64,000 nt of DNA from Nitriliruptoraceae bacterium (GCA_018401275.1 JAGYKW010000005.1:1-64000), one strand, 5' to 3'; counted from the first letter of the stretch, positions 31,214-40,201 are shown. A program made the numbers and translations. Notes: a model not told the origin generated them from the letters alone.

Positions 31214-32126
31214 TGCGCGATCGGGACGGCCAGGTCCTCGGGCTGCTCGACGACCACACGGGCCAGACGCTTCTCACGCTGCTCGATGCGGTCGAGCCAC
31301 ACCAGCGAGATCGCGAACCCGATCAGGCTGACGATCGTCCACAGCGCGGAGGGGAACCAGTTCGCCCCCGGGTCGTAGAACGCGAACCACACGGCCGGCT
31401 CACCCACCGGCCACCGACTCGAGCGGCGTGCCGGTCTCGTCGGTGAAGTTCGCGACCGCCTGGAACGTCGCGGTCGCCAGCACCAGCCCCGTCGTCGGGT
31501 CATCGAACAGACGCACCGGGTCGACGAGCCTGCGCGGTGTAGAACGGCGCGCCACGACGCGAGCCCGCCGGCTGCAGCGCTGCGACCTGCTCCTCGAAGG
31601 CGCTGCGACGCGACACGCCGATGCGCGCCACCCCGAACTCGTCGAGCGGCAGGAACTGCTCCTGCATGCGCTGGATCGCCGTGCGCGACGAGCCCGACAG
31701 CGCGGCGAACGCAGGGTCACGGTTGAGCGTCTGACGGTCCTGACCGGCCTTCCCGACGTAGGCGTCGACGGTCTGGAACGCGTCGGTGGTGTTCACCCCG
31801 GAGAAGAAGCGTGCGCGGTCCGACGCCGGCTCGAACGCGTACCAGACCGGGTCGTAGTGGTCGGCGGCCTGGCCGGGCAGCGTGGTGATCCCGAGGTTCG
31901 GCGGGATGCCGGGCCCTCCGAACCACCAGAACACGCCGATGATGAACGAGAAGCCGAAGAACGCGGTGCCGTAGATGCCCGCGGCCTTCTTCGCGCCGTA
32001 GTTCGACCACAGCAGCACGTACACCGAGCCCGACATGAACAGCAGGCCGAGGGGCACGGCGAGGATCGAGACCGGATGGTCGGCCGGGATGACGCTCTCG
32101 ACCGCGAGGATGAGGGAAGCGTCCAT
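31210..32126 (-). CDS. Unknown membrane protein of the bc-complex operon, frameshifted
   Basis: Not recognised. About 305 residues when rejoined over two indels (near 31400 and 31530). N-terminal helices LAVPLGLLFMSGSVYVLLW and IYGTAFFGFSFIIGVFWWFG (about 30-75), then a soluble domain of about 170 residues without Cys-x2-Cys-His, then a C-terminal helix WFPSALWTIVSLIGFAISLV and a basic tail. The ATG lies just after the cytochrome c stop and its own stop overlaps the ResA-like start, so it is translated with the complex. Best guess: an accessory or supernumerary subunit of the quinol oxidoreductase or its link to a terminal oxidase. Confidence 0.65.
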
Positions 32127-32127
32127 G

Positions 32128-33190
32128 TCAGTCCTCCGAACCAGCAGCAGGGGCACCGGCAGCAGGGGCGGCGGCGGGCACCGGGTCGCCGCCGATCTGT
32201 CCGAACGCCGGTCCGCCGGTCACCTGGATGCCGGCGAGATGCTCGACGAGCTCGTCGAGCGCCTCATCGGTCAGCGTGAGTGCGAACGAGGGCATGGGCG
32301 CCTGGCCGGGCACGATGCGCCCGTTGACGAGCGCCTGCTTCACCGCGGCCTTCGCCTGCTCGAGCGACGCGTCGTCACCCGGACGCCAGCCGTACCGCTC
32401 GAACACGTTCAGGAGCTGCGGGACCGATGTAGCCCTCGGCGTTCTCGCCGTGGCAGCGCGCACAGTTGTTCGCGAACAGCGTGTCGCGCGACTGGCCGAC
32501 GAAGCCGGTGGCCTGCGGCAGCTCGCCGGTCTGCACGCTCAGGATGTAGGCGGTGATCGACTCGAGCTGGTTGTCGCTCAGCGCGCCGCCGGAGCCGACG
32601 GAGAACGCCTGCATCGGCGTGCCGTTGCGGCCGTAGCGCAGCGTGAGCAGGATGTGCTGGCGCACGTCGGTGACGACCGCACTGTCGCGGTAGCGGGCCG
32701 TGATGTTGTTGAGCGTCGGTGCCGGCCATGCCGTCGTGATCGAGGGGTCCGGGTGCGGCGCACTGCCGCCCTCGAGGTTCACCCCGTGACACGATGCGCA
32801 CGCGTTCTGGTACGCAGCGCGGCCCGACGCGACGTCCTGGTTGTAGAACTCGTCGACCCGGTTGTTGATGCGGCCCGGCTCGATGAGCCAGTACAGCGGC
32901 AGGAACAGCGAGGAGAACACGGCGAACGCGACGCCCCACGCCATCGCGCGCTCGAGCCCCGGCCCTTCGAGCTCCTCGTCGGAGTGGTAGGGGCGCTGCG
33001 CGAGCGGGATGTCGCCGTAGCGCTTCGGGCCCTTGCGCTTGCCGGGACCGACGAGCAGGTAGGCGACCCCGAACCCGCCGAGGGCGAGCACGAGGATGAG
33101 GATCGGCACGCTCGAGCCACCGACGAGGTCGGGGCCGTCGACGGCGAGCAGCAGCGAGGCGGCCGAGGCGGCAGCGGAGGCAGTGATCAT
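32128..33190 (-). CDS. qcrC: Diheme cytochrome c subunit (QcrC-like), one frameshift
   Basis: Electron acceptor of the quinol:cytochrome c oxidoreductase. Two N-terminal hydrophobic stretches (VPILILVLALGGFGVAYLLV; FAVFSSLFLPLYWLIEPGRI) anchor it. The first haem site is NACASCHGVNLEGG with likely Met ligand in GTPMQAFS; the second is NNCARCHGENAEGYIGP. A shift near 32425 then gives QLLNVFERYGWRPGDDASLE and MPSFALTLTDEALDELVEHL, with a second Met. Resembles the actinobacterial fused diheme cytochrome cc. ATG at 33190, 13 bases after the Rieske stop. Confidence 0.85.
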
Positions 33191-33202
33191 CGGGTCATCA
33201 CC

Positions 33203-33841
33203 TCAGGCGTCGATGCAGGACGGGCCCTCACGGGCCTGCTCCAGCGCGTTGGCGGTCCGGGCGGGGCCGGTGATCGGCGAGGACAGGTCCACGACCAGCT
33301 GGCCCTCGCCGTCGACGAAGGACACGTAGCGGTCGAGGCCGCGCGGGGCCGGCCCACCGGTCCACTCGCCGTACTTGTTGTACCGAGAGCCGTGGCAGGG
33401 GCACTCGAACCACTGCGACGTCTGGCACCACGGCACCGCGCAGCCCAGGTGCGGGCAGGCGCCGGTGTCCATGCACATCAGGCCGACCGAGTCGGTGACG
33501 ATCGCGTGCTGGCCGCCGTAGGCGGACGCGGCCGTGCCGTCCGACGGGTCCCAGGCGATGATGGACAGGGCCGCCTCGGGCACGAGGATCGGGCGACGCT
33601 CGCCGGTGATGCGCGTCGCGAGCTCGCGCGCGTCACCGAGCGCGATCTCCCCGAACAGGCCGTCACCCAGGCGCGGCCACAGGAACCCGAGCGACGCGAG
33701 CGCGAACCCACCGAGGCCGGCCGAGACCGACCCGATGAGGCTCGCGCGCAGGAACGCGCGCCGGTCGATCGGCGTGCGCTCCGGCTTCGCGCGGCGCGCT
33801 GCAGGGGCGCCCGAGGCGCCGGTCGTCGTCTCGTCGCTCAC
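33203..33841 (-). CDS. qcrA: Rieske [2Fe-2S] iron-sulfur subunit
   Basis: Intact, 212 residues. It moves electrons from quinol to the cytochrome c subunit. A twin-arginine-type N-terminus, DRRAFLRASLIGSVSAGLGG, suggests Tat export with a retained anchor. Cluster-binding boxes are GACPHLGCAVPW and ECPCHGSRYNKYGEW, spaced as in Rieske proteins, with a disulfide Cys pair. GTG start at 33841 overlaps the TGA of the cytochrome b gene (GTGA), which excludes the longer apparent frame running into that gene. Confidence 0.93.
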   Translation of the reverse strand: MSDETTTGASGAPAARRAKPERTPIDRRAFLRASLIGSVSAGLGGFALASLGFLWPRLGDGLFGEIALGDARELATRITGERRPILVPEAALSIIAWDPSDGTAASAYGGQHAIVTDSVGLMCMDTGACPHLGCAVPWCQTSQWFECPCHGSRYNKYGEWTGGPAPRGLDRYVSFVDGEGQLVVDLSSPITGPARTANALEQAREGPSCIDA

Positions 33842-34726
33842 AGCACGAACCCCAGTCCCGAGACCCACGGCCAGACCCACTCGTAGCCCGCACCGCGGAT
33901 GAACGAACCGATGATGACGAGGATCCCCCAGAACACGGTGAAGAACGTGAACGCCATGTTCGCCGTCTTGCGGTTCTCCGGCTGGGCCGAGGGGTTCTTG
34001 TCGACGTAGGGCGCGGCCATCAGCACGACGATGACCACACCGGGCAGGGTCACGCCGGCGATCATCGGGTGGAAGTAGCGCAGCAGCTCCTGCAGGCCCA
34101 TGAAGTACCAGGGCGCCTTGTTGATCGCGGGCACCTCGTTGGCGTTCGCGAGGCTGCCGAGCGGCGCATCCAGGAAGAACGAGGCGACGAGCACGACCGC
34201 ACCCACGGCGAGCAGCGCGACGAACTCGAGCAGCAGCAGGTGCGGCCAGGTGTAGACCTTGTCGTCCTGCTCGGTCTTGACCTGCTGGATGCCTGAGGGC
34301 GGCACGAGCGCGAGCATGCGGTGGGTGTGCGTGCTCGCTGCCGGCACGCCCATGGAGGCCGACTCGCCACCCTTGCCGAGCGAGGCGGCCACGCGGGCGG
34401 CGCGCTGCTCGGGGGTCAGGCGGGCGGACGCGCCGTTCGCCGTTGCCGTTGCCGTTGCCGGTCGCGGGCGGGGCGAGGGTCGCGACGCCACCACCGGTGG
34501 GCGCGTCGCCGCCGGCTGCGGTGGCGGCAGCGCCTGCTGCTGCGCCGGCGCCAGCGGCTGCGGCGGCGAGCTGGTCGGCGGAGCGGGGACCCAGCGTCTC
34601 GCCGGCCGCCTCCTTCGCCTTGCGCACGCCGGCGGCCTTCGCCTTGGCACGGGCGATGCGCTCGCTCTTGCCCTCCGCGATCAGACGGTCGTAGACCTCC
34701 TGATCGATCTGGACCTCTTCACTCAT
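33838..34726 (-). CDS. Cytochrome b C-terminal subunit (subunit IV-like) with long N-terminal extension, one frameshift
   Basis: Carries the C-terminal quinol-site part of split cytochrome b. The last 180 residues hold VYTWPHLLLLEFVALLAVGA, NKAPWYFMGLQELLRYFHP (PW and quinol-site region), and two more helices ending WVSGLGFVL. Before this is an unusual roughly 110-residue extension: charged IDQEVYDRLIAEGKSERIAR, then an Ala/Gly-rich linker with a GN repeat. A one-base insertion at the GN repeat (near 34440) breaks the frame; restoring it gives NGASARLTPEQRAARVAASL. Upstream partner at 34773 supplies the haem-binding half. Confidence 0.88.
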
Positions 34727-34772
34727 CGCGGACTCCTCATGGTGCTCAGCACGGTCGGCATCGGGGCGCGCA

Positions 34773-35549
34773 TCACAGCGGGCCGGAGATGCCGCCGTCC
34801 TTGCGGATCCGCCAGAAGTGGACCGCGAGGAAGATGACGGTGACGAACGGGATGAACAGGACGTGCAGGACGTACCAGCGCAGCAGCGTCGCCGGGCCGA
34901 TCTCGAGGCCGGCGAGCAGCACGAACTGGACCTGCTCGCCGAACACCGGCGTGTAGCCCATCATGTTCGTGCCGACGGTGACGGCCCACAGGGCCAGCTG
35001 GTCCCACGGCAGCAGGTAGCCGGTGAAGCTCAGCAGCAGGGTCAGCAGCAGCAGGATGACGCCGACGACCCAGTTGAACTCGCGCGGCGCCTTGTAGGCA
35101 CCGTGGTAGAAGACGCGCGCCATGTGCAGGAACACGGTGAACACCATCAGGTGCGCGCCCCAGCGGTGCATGTTGCGCACGAGGTTGCCGAACGTGACCG
35201 AGGCGGACAGCTCGCGCATGTTGAGGTAGGCGAGCTCGGTGCCCGCACCGGCGGCCGGCGTGTAGAAGAACATCAGGAAGATGCCGGTGATGGTCAGCAG
35301 GACGAACAGGAAGAAGCTGATGCCACCGAGGCAGTACGTGTAGGTCAGCTTCAGGCCGTGACGCTTCACCTTCACCGGGTGCAGGTGGTAGAGCACGTTG
35401 TTCATCGAGGCGAGCGCACGGTCACGCGACGTGTCGCGGTAGCCCTTGCGGTAGATCGACCCAGGACGGAAGATCGAACGCCAGATGACGTTGTCCTGCA
35501 CCGACGCCTTGACGTCGTCGGGCTTGGGGAGGCTCGGCAGCTTCGGCAC
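34773..35549 (-). CDS. Cytochrome b N-terminal (b6-like) subunit
   Basis: Intact, 258 residues with four to five membrane helices. Haem ligands are the paired His of [20 protein letters not shown] and of [20 protein letters not shown], as in the b6-type four-helix core. The b6 family sequence [16 protein letters not shown]-like is seen as [19 protein letters not shown]. The end [15 protein letters not shown] resembles b6-type proteins, where a Cys near the N-terminus would bind haem c; here no such Cys is evident. It pairs with the downstream subunit. Confidence 0.93.
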   Translation of the reverse strand: MPKLPSLPKPDDVKASVQDNVIWRSIFRPGSIYRKGYRDTSRDRALASMNNVLYHLHPVKVKRHGLKLTYTYCLGGISFFLFVLLTITGIFLMFFYTPAAGAGTELAYLNMRELSASVTFGNLVRNMHRWGAHLMVFTVFLHMARVFYHGAYKAPREFNWVVGVILLLLTLLLSFTGYLLPWDQLALWAVTVGTNMMGYTPVFGEQVQFVLLAGLEIGPATLLRWYVLHVLFIPFVTVIFLAVHFWRIRKDGGISGPL

Positions 35550-35571
35550 GGTCTTCGGTCCTTTTTCTCGG

Positions 35572-35916
35572 TCAGCCGTCGACCCGGCCGAGCCACAGGG
35601 CGTCGGTCGGGCACCGCTCCACGCAGATCGCGCAGCGCGTGCACTCGTTGTCGTCGATGATGAACACGGCGTGCGACTGCGCGGCGAGGCTCATCAGGTT
35701 CGGGGAGTCCGCACCCTTGATGATGTCGGGCGACATCATGTAGATGCACTCCCAGGGGCACACGTCCTCGCAGGCGCGGCACAGGATGCACAGCTCAGGG
35801 GTGAGGCCGATGTGGCGCTTCGGCTTGACGCGCTCCTGCAGCCACTGCGCGTCGACCTGCTGCACGACGTAGTCGTCGAACATGAGCGGGTGCTCGCCGC
35901 GGTCCGTCTTGCCCAT
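35572..35916 (-). CDS. Two-cluster 4Fe-4S ferredoxin-like protein of the bc operon
   Basis: Intact, 114 residues. Two Cx2Cx2Cx3C sites: [20 protein letters not shown] and [18 protein letters not shown], separated by about 30 residues, giving two [4Fe-4S] clusters. Lacks a signal peptide, so it works on the cytoplasmic side. Its place between a membrane protein and cytochrome b, on the same strand with short gaps, is not part of a standard bc1 or b6f operon and suggests a cytoplasmic electron input to the quinone complex. GAAGGAGGGG ribosome site lies before the ATG. Confidence 0.9.
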   Translation of the reverse strand: MGKTDRGEHPLMFDDYVVQQVDAQWLQERVKPKRHIGLTPELCILCRACEDVCPWECIYMMSPDIIKGADSPNLMSLAAQSHAVFIIDDNECTRCAICVERCPTDALWLGRVDG

Positions 35917-35991
35917 CTGCCCCTCCTTCCTGCGTGCGTCTGCGTGTCGTGCGTCTGCGTGCGTGCTGTGGTCGCTGCTCGATGCTGAGGA

Positions 35992-36508
35992 CTACTTGTA
36001 ACCGCCGGACTCCGGCTTCGTCTCGCCCGACGCGAGCGTCTTCGCGGGCAGCATGCGCTGCACGCGGAGGAAGATGATGATGGTCAGCACGATGCCGCCG
36101 ACCATGAGGCCGCCGACGATGCCCTCGGTGATGACCGCGTAGAGGTTCGACGCGATGTCGATGCGCTGGCCACCGACCGTGAGGCCGGCGGACGCGGGGA
36201 TGACGCGTGTCGGCGAGCAGGTTCTGGTTCGACTCGGTGAACTGGATCCAGGCGTGGGGGAACACGCCGTGGATCCACCACATCGCCGAGATGCCGGCCA
36301 TCACGCCGAGGCTCGAGGAGACCCATTCGTGGGTGCCGTGGACCTTCTTCGCGACGTACAGCGGGAGGGCGGTCAGCGGGCCGAACCACAGCAGCATGAT
36401 CGCGCCGCCCATCCAGCCGCGACCGAGGTTCTGCGGGTCGCCGAAGTTGTAGAGGGCACGGCCGATCTCGGGGAGCGCCGCAGGGAGGCCGGTCAGCCAC
36501 TCGATCAT
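35992..36508 (-). CDS. Unknown membrane protein, first gene of the bc operon, one frameshift
   Basis: Not recognised. About 172 residues. Helices: MGGAIMLLWFGPLTALPLYV, LGVMAGISAMWWIHGVFPHA (with conserved-looking His), and after a shift near 36205 ITEGIVGGLMVGGIVLTIII, then a charged tail ending GGYK. It precedes the ferredoxin gene by 75 bases of repetitive GCGT-rich sequence. A membrane anchor or quinone-site partner of the ferredoxin is possible; this is inference from position only. Confidence 0.6.
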
Positions 36509-36757
36509 GGGTGCTCCTCCGGGGTGTGCTGCTGCGCTGGTGGTGCTGGTGGTGCGTGGGTGCGTGCTGGTGGTGCGTTCTTGCGCCCATCAGGCCACAG
36601 GAGCCCTCCAGCTCGCTGTGGAGGCCAGAAGGTACCAGCAGCGCGGAGCGGGTCGTGTACGGGGTGGAGTGGGCGAGGTGGACCGGGCCGCCCGCATCCG
36701 CGAGGCGACCTTTCCACAGGTCCGGGATCGGCCCTTCCCGACCAGCTCGACCCTGCC
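36509..36757. other. Repetitive intergenic spacer
   Basis: The first 70 bases are a GGTGGTGCTGG/TGCGTGGG-type simple repeat on the plus strand; a similar GCGTCTGCGT repeat lies at 35930-35990. The rest leads to the promoter of the small duplicated gene. The bc-operon promoter must lie here on the minus strand but no convincing hexamers were picked. Confidence 0.45.
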
Positions 36758-36763
36758 TACGGT
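36758..36763 (+). promoter_or_regulatory. -10 element of the first small membrane protein gene
   Basis: CTACGGT in the leader gives TACGGT, 48 bases before the ATG. The same box is kept at 37185-37190 in copy 2, though bases between it and the upstream repeat have diverged. Confidence 0.4.
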
Positions 36764-36811
36764 CGCCCGATGCGCACGCAACGCTTGCGCTCGACGCCCG
36801 AAGGAGCCACC

Positions 36812-37045
36812 ATGGCCGTGTCAGACGCCCGACGCCTGCAGGTGTACGAGCAGGCGCGGGAACACTGGGGCGAAGGACCTGCGGAGGCCCTCATGGAACT
36901 CGTCGTCCCAGCCGGCCAGGACATGGCCACCAAAGCGGACATCGCTGAGGCCGTGAGCAGCATGAAGGAGTACACCCTCCGGATGCTGCTCGTCACCCAG
37001 ATCCCGATCTACCTCGGCGTCATCGGCCTGTACTTCACCAGCTGA
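36812..37045 (+). CDS. Small coiled-coil/membrane-anchored protein, copy 1
   Basis: 77 residues, function unknown. Soluble N-terminal part VSDARRLQVYEQAREHWGEG, a helix QDMATKADIAEAVSSMKEYT that looks like the coiled coil of short tail-anchored proteins (MATKADI), then one C-terminal helix LLVTQIPIYLGVIGLYFTS. Ribosome site GAAGGAG lies seven bases before the ATG. A tandem copy follows 193 bases downstream. Confidence 0.75.
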   Translation: MAVSDARRLQVYEQAREHWGEGPAEALMELVVPAGQDMATKADIAEAVSSMKEYTLRMLLVTQIPIYLGVIGLYFTS

Positions 37046-37184
37046 CGCCGGGCGGTCCTCCTCGGGACTCGAACGCGGCGTGTGAGCCGACCGTCGTCGG
37101 TTCGATCCCCGCCCCGGCCCCGGCTCTGGACGTCGATCGTCCACAGGTCCGGGATCGGGCCTTCCGCTCGGGAGCCGCGCTTCC

Positions 37185-37190
37185 TACGGT
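37185..37190 (+). promoter_or_regulatory. -10 element of the second small membrane protein gene
   Basis: TACGGT at the same distance from the ATG (48 bases) as in copy 1. Confidence 0.4.
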
Positions 37191-37238
37191 CGCTCGATCC
37201 GCACGCAACGCTTGCGCTCGACGCCCGAAGGAGCCACC

Positions 37239-37493
37239 ATGACCGTGTCAGACGCCCGACGCCTGCAGGTGTACGAGCAGGCGCGGGAACACTGGGGCGA
37301 AGGACCTGCGGAGGCCCTCATGGAACTCGTCGTCCCAGCCGGCCAGGACATGGCCACCAAGGCGGACATCGCTGAGGCCGTGAGCAGCATGAAGGAGTAC
37401 GTCCTCCGCATGCTGCTGATCGCGCTCACACCGCTCTACCTCGGGATGCTCGGACTGTCGCTCGGCGTCGCCGGCCTGTACTTCACTGGCTGA
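37239..37493 (+). CDS. Small coiled-coil/membrane-anchored protein, copy 2
   Basis: 84 residues. The first 52 residues are identical to copy 1 except Ala2 to Thr, then the membrane part differs: VLRMLLIALTPLYLGMLGLS with an added LGVAGLYFTG. So the cytoplasmic part is conserved while the membrane helix has diverged and lengthened by seven residues. Same ribosome site and leader as copy 1. Confidence 0.75.
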   Translation: MTVSDARRLQVYEQAREHWGEGPAEALMELVVPAGQDMATKADIAEAVSSMKEYVLRMLLIALTPLYLGMLGLSLGVAGLYFTG

Positions 37494-37658
37494 GCTCACG
37501 ACGGATCCAAGGCGCTCCGGTGACAGCCGATCGCTCGGGGAGCCGAACGGGGAGCCGGACTCGCCGACGCGAGGTGCTGCTCGGGACCAGCAGCGAGGAC
37601 GACACGATCCGACTCGGCAGCCATCGATCGCGGGTCGTGCGGAACGCCGAACGCCGCC

Positions 37659-38397
37659 TCAGGGCACGAGCCCTTCGAAGATCATCCCGTCCGCGTGCGC
37701 GCGGGCCGTCGCGAGCGTCGCCGCGTCACGCACCGTCCACGTCGTGAGCGTCCCACCGTCCTCGCGCCAGCGCTGCGTCGCCGTCGTCGGCAGGCCGCGC
37801 ACGTCGAAGCTGATCGCGTGCGGCCGCAGCAGCCCGAGAGGCCGCAGGCTCGCGAACCGCTCGCGCAGCACGCGCGGCATCGGTGCGTCGTCCTGATCGG
37901 TCAGCGTGAACACCCGCACCGTCGACGGCCGCTCGCGCGCGAACCACGCGATGCTCGCCGGATGGAACGACGCCACGCAGTGCGGCCCGCGGTGCGCATC
38001 GAGCACGCCGGCGACCGCACGCTCGAGCGCACCGACCCGCAGCGACTCCTGCTTCAGCTCGACCATCACCGGCACCCGCGCGAGCACCTCGAGCACCGCG
38101 GCCAACGTCGGGACGTGCGTCAGGCAGGTCCGCGACGTCGAGCTGCGCGAGCGCGCGCCCGTCGGCCAGCGCCGCGTCGTGATGCACGACCGGCACGCCG
38201 TCCGCGCTGAGATGCACGTCGAGCTCGACGCCGTACCCCGCGTCGCGGGCCGCGACGAACGCCTCGAGCGTGTTCTCCCGCGGGCCGTCCAGCGCATGCA
38301 GACCGCGGTGCGCGAGCGGGTCGGACAGCCAGCCGGGCGCGGCCGGGAAGCGCGGGCGGCGCAGCGGGCGGCGCAACGGGCGGCGCTCCGCGGTCAC
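37659..38397 (-). CDS. Glycerophosphodiester phosphodiesterase, one frameshift
   Basis: GDPD-family TIM barrel hydrolysing glycerophosphodiesters. N-terminal LAHRGLHALDGPRENTLEAF (catalytic His and Arg, then Glu), VELDVHLSADGVPVVHHDAA (E-x-D metal site and second His). After a shift near 38130: VPVMVELKQESL, VASFHPASIAWFARERP and the end ADGMIFEGLVP. GTG start at 38397 overlaps the BrkB-family stop (GTGA), so the two are co-translated. Confidence 0.88.
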
Positions 38398-39249
38398 GAT
38401 CCGGCCGCCTGGTCGCTGCGCTCGGCATGGATCGCCGACAGCGCGGCACCGGTGAGGAACAGCCGCGACATCAGGTAGAGCAGGACCAGCACCGTCGCGA
38501 CGCCGGCGAGCGTCCCGTACACCGCGCCGGCCGACTGCAGCCGGATCCCGACGAACGTCGCGCCGAAGATCTTCAGTCCCGCCCAGCCTGCCGCCCCGAG
38601 CATCGCGCCCGGCAGGTGCAGCGCCCACGGACCGGGCAGCAGCACCCGGTAGGCGACGAGGAACAGCAGCAGGTCGAAGCCGGCGCCGACCGCGAACGTC
38701 ACGGCGCTCAGCGCCGGCCCGGGCAGCCACGGCAGCAGTCCCGCCGTCAGCCCGGTCACGGTGAACCCGACGATCGCGACCGCACCGAGTGCACCGAGCG
38801 CACCGAGCTGGCGACCTCTCGCCCCGATGCCGCCCGCCCGGTCGCGGCCGAACACGACCTCGACGCCGGCCATCAGCGACGCTGCCAGCCGCAGCGCGAC
38901 CCACGCGAGCGACAGCGCACCGACCAGCCCGAGCTGCCCTCGCCGCCGCACCAGCGTCGTCAGCAGCGTGTCCATCGGGCCGCCCGGCTCGACCGCGCCC
39001 TGCAGCCCCGGCAGCGCCGACGTGATCGCGCTCACGACCGCGGCCTGCGCGTCCGCATCGTCGAGCAGGAACCCGGCGATCGCGGTGGCGAGCAGCAGCA
39101 CCGGGACGAGCGCGAGGAACGCGAAGTAGGCGGTGCCGGCCGCGAGCTGATCGACCGCGGTCGCACGGGCTCGCGCATGCACGGCGAGCGGCAGCGCGAA
39201 CGCGCGTGCGAGCGGGACGGGCAGTCGTGCCAGCAACGTCTCAGCCATC
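38394..39249 (-). CDS. YihY/BrkB-family membrane protein
   Basis: Intact, 284 residues. Six helices and the family opening ATAVDQLAAGTAYFAFLALV (residues about 30-50), then LPGLQGAVEPGG, GLVGALSLAWVALRLAASLM and GAVYGTLAGVATVLVLLYLM. Function of the family is not settled; some were first reported as ribonuclease BN by mistake. ATG at 39249 lies inside the last codons of rex (9-base overlap). Confidence 0.88.
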
Positions 39250-39909
39250 GCGACGCATCCGTGACCGGAGGAAGCTGAGCATCTGCAGCTCGGTCGACAG
39301 GTCGACGCGTCGCACCGCGACGTCGTCAGGGACGCGCACGTGCACCGGCGCGAAGTTGAGCACCGTGCGCAGCCCGGCCGCGACCATCGTGTCGACCACC
39401 GCCTGCGCGGCCGGCCCGGGCACGGCCACCACGCCCATCTCGACCTGCTCGCGGCGAGCGACCTGCGGCAGCGTGTCCAGATGCGCGACGCGCAGGCCAC
39501 CGACCTCGCTGCCGATCACCGCGTCGTCCACGTCGAGCACCGCGACCAGGCGGAACCCCTGCGGTGCGAAGCCCTCGTAGGCGGCGAGCGCGCGACCGAG
39601 GTTGCCGACCCCGACGAGCACGACGGTGCGTTCCTCGTCGAGCCCGAGGATCGACGACGTCTCCGCGATGAGTGCGCGCACGTCGTACCCGACGCCGCGC
39701 GTGCCCCGCGTCGCCAGGTGCGACAGGTCCTTGCGCACCTGGTCCGGATGCACCCCGACCGCCTCCGCGATCGCCCCCGACGCGATGGTGCGCTGCCCCG
39801 CATCCGCCGCGTCCATCAGCACGCGCCGGTAGGAGGGCAGGCGGGCGACCGTCGCCGGCGGGATCGCACGCTCTGTCATCGGCCGTGCCGTCATCGCACG
39901 CTGCGTCAT
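39241..39909 (-). CDS. rex: Redox-sensing transcriptional repressor Rex
   Basis: Intact, 222 residues. Winged helix: PPATVARLPSYRRVLMDA, then VGVHPDQVRKDLSHLATRGT (recognition helix), followed by the Rossmann NAD(H) domain with VVLVGVGNLGRALAAYEGF. Rex senses the NADH/NAD+ ratio and in actinobacteria commonly represses respiratory genes. The ATG overlaps the glutaredoxin stop (ATGA). The first 15 residues are a small repeat (MTQRAMTARPMTERA), so a start at the second or third Met is possible. Confidence 0.93.
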   Translation of the reverse strand: MTQRAMTARPMTERAIPPATVARLPSYRRVLMDAADAGQRTIASGAIAEAVGVHPDQVRKDLSHLATRGTRGVGYDVRALIAETSSILGLDEERTVVLVGVGNLGRALAAYEGFAPQGFRLVAVLDVDDAVIGSEVGGLRVAHLDTLPQVARREQVEMGVVAVPGPAAQAVVDTMVAAGLRTVLNFAPVHVRVPDDVAVRRVDLSTELQMLSFLRSRMRRDG

Positions 39910-40201
39910 CGGCCGCCCCGCAGCGCGCGGCGCACGACTCCGGGTGCGAGCTCCAGCTCGCTCAGCTCGATGCCGTCGAGCACGACGACCGGCACGCGCA
40001 CGCCGTAGCGCTCGGCCAGGCCCTCGCCGTCCGGATCCGCGTCGACGTCGACGAGCCGCACGCTCGGACGGCGCCACGGCAGCATCAGCCGGATCTCGCG
40101 GTGGACGCGTGCCTCGGCCGTCCGGCACACGCCGCAGCGGGCGCGCGTGTAGAGGACGAGCTCGCGCGGGCGCGGACGGGCACGGCGCGACGGGGCTGCC
40201 A
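39906..40201 (-). CDS. Glutaredoxin-family protein
   Basis: About 97 residues. LVLYTRARCGVCRTAEARVH holds the CxxC site (CGVC), followed by the VRLVDVDADPDGEGLAERYG strand and VRVPVVVLDGIELSELELAP with cis-Pro. In other actinobacteria a glutaredoxin-like gene also precedes rex. The ATG at 40201 has a GAGGAGG ribosome site six bases upstream, which favours this start over an in-frame start further out. Confidence 0.85.

Larger units (their letters stand above)
36713..37045 (+). repeat. Tandem duplication, copy 1 (promoter plus small gene)
   Basis: Near-identical to 37139-37493 over about 240 bases: shared leader TCCACAGGTCCGGGATCGG, -10 region, ribosome site and most of the coding sequence. 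Only the end of the reading frame and part of the leader differ. Confidence 0.85.
37139..37493 (+). repeat. Tandem duplication, copy 2
   Basis: Second copy of the unit at 36713-37045; see that entry. The downstream 165 bases to 37658 contain no recognised gene. Confidence 0.85.

Noticed and set aside
33203-34726. 507-codon fusion of cytochrome b N-terminal extension and Rieske protein
   Set aside because: The frame passes from the extension into the Rieske gene only because of the indel near 34440; the cytochrome b helices are in the other frame.
37500-37660. Hairpin terminator after the duplicated small genes
   Set aside because: GCTGCT...AGCAGC can pair, but the stem is only six bases and no T-run follows.
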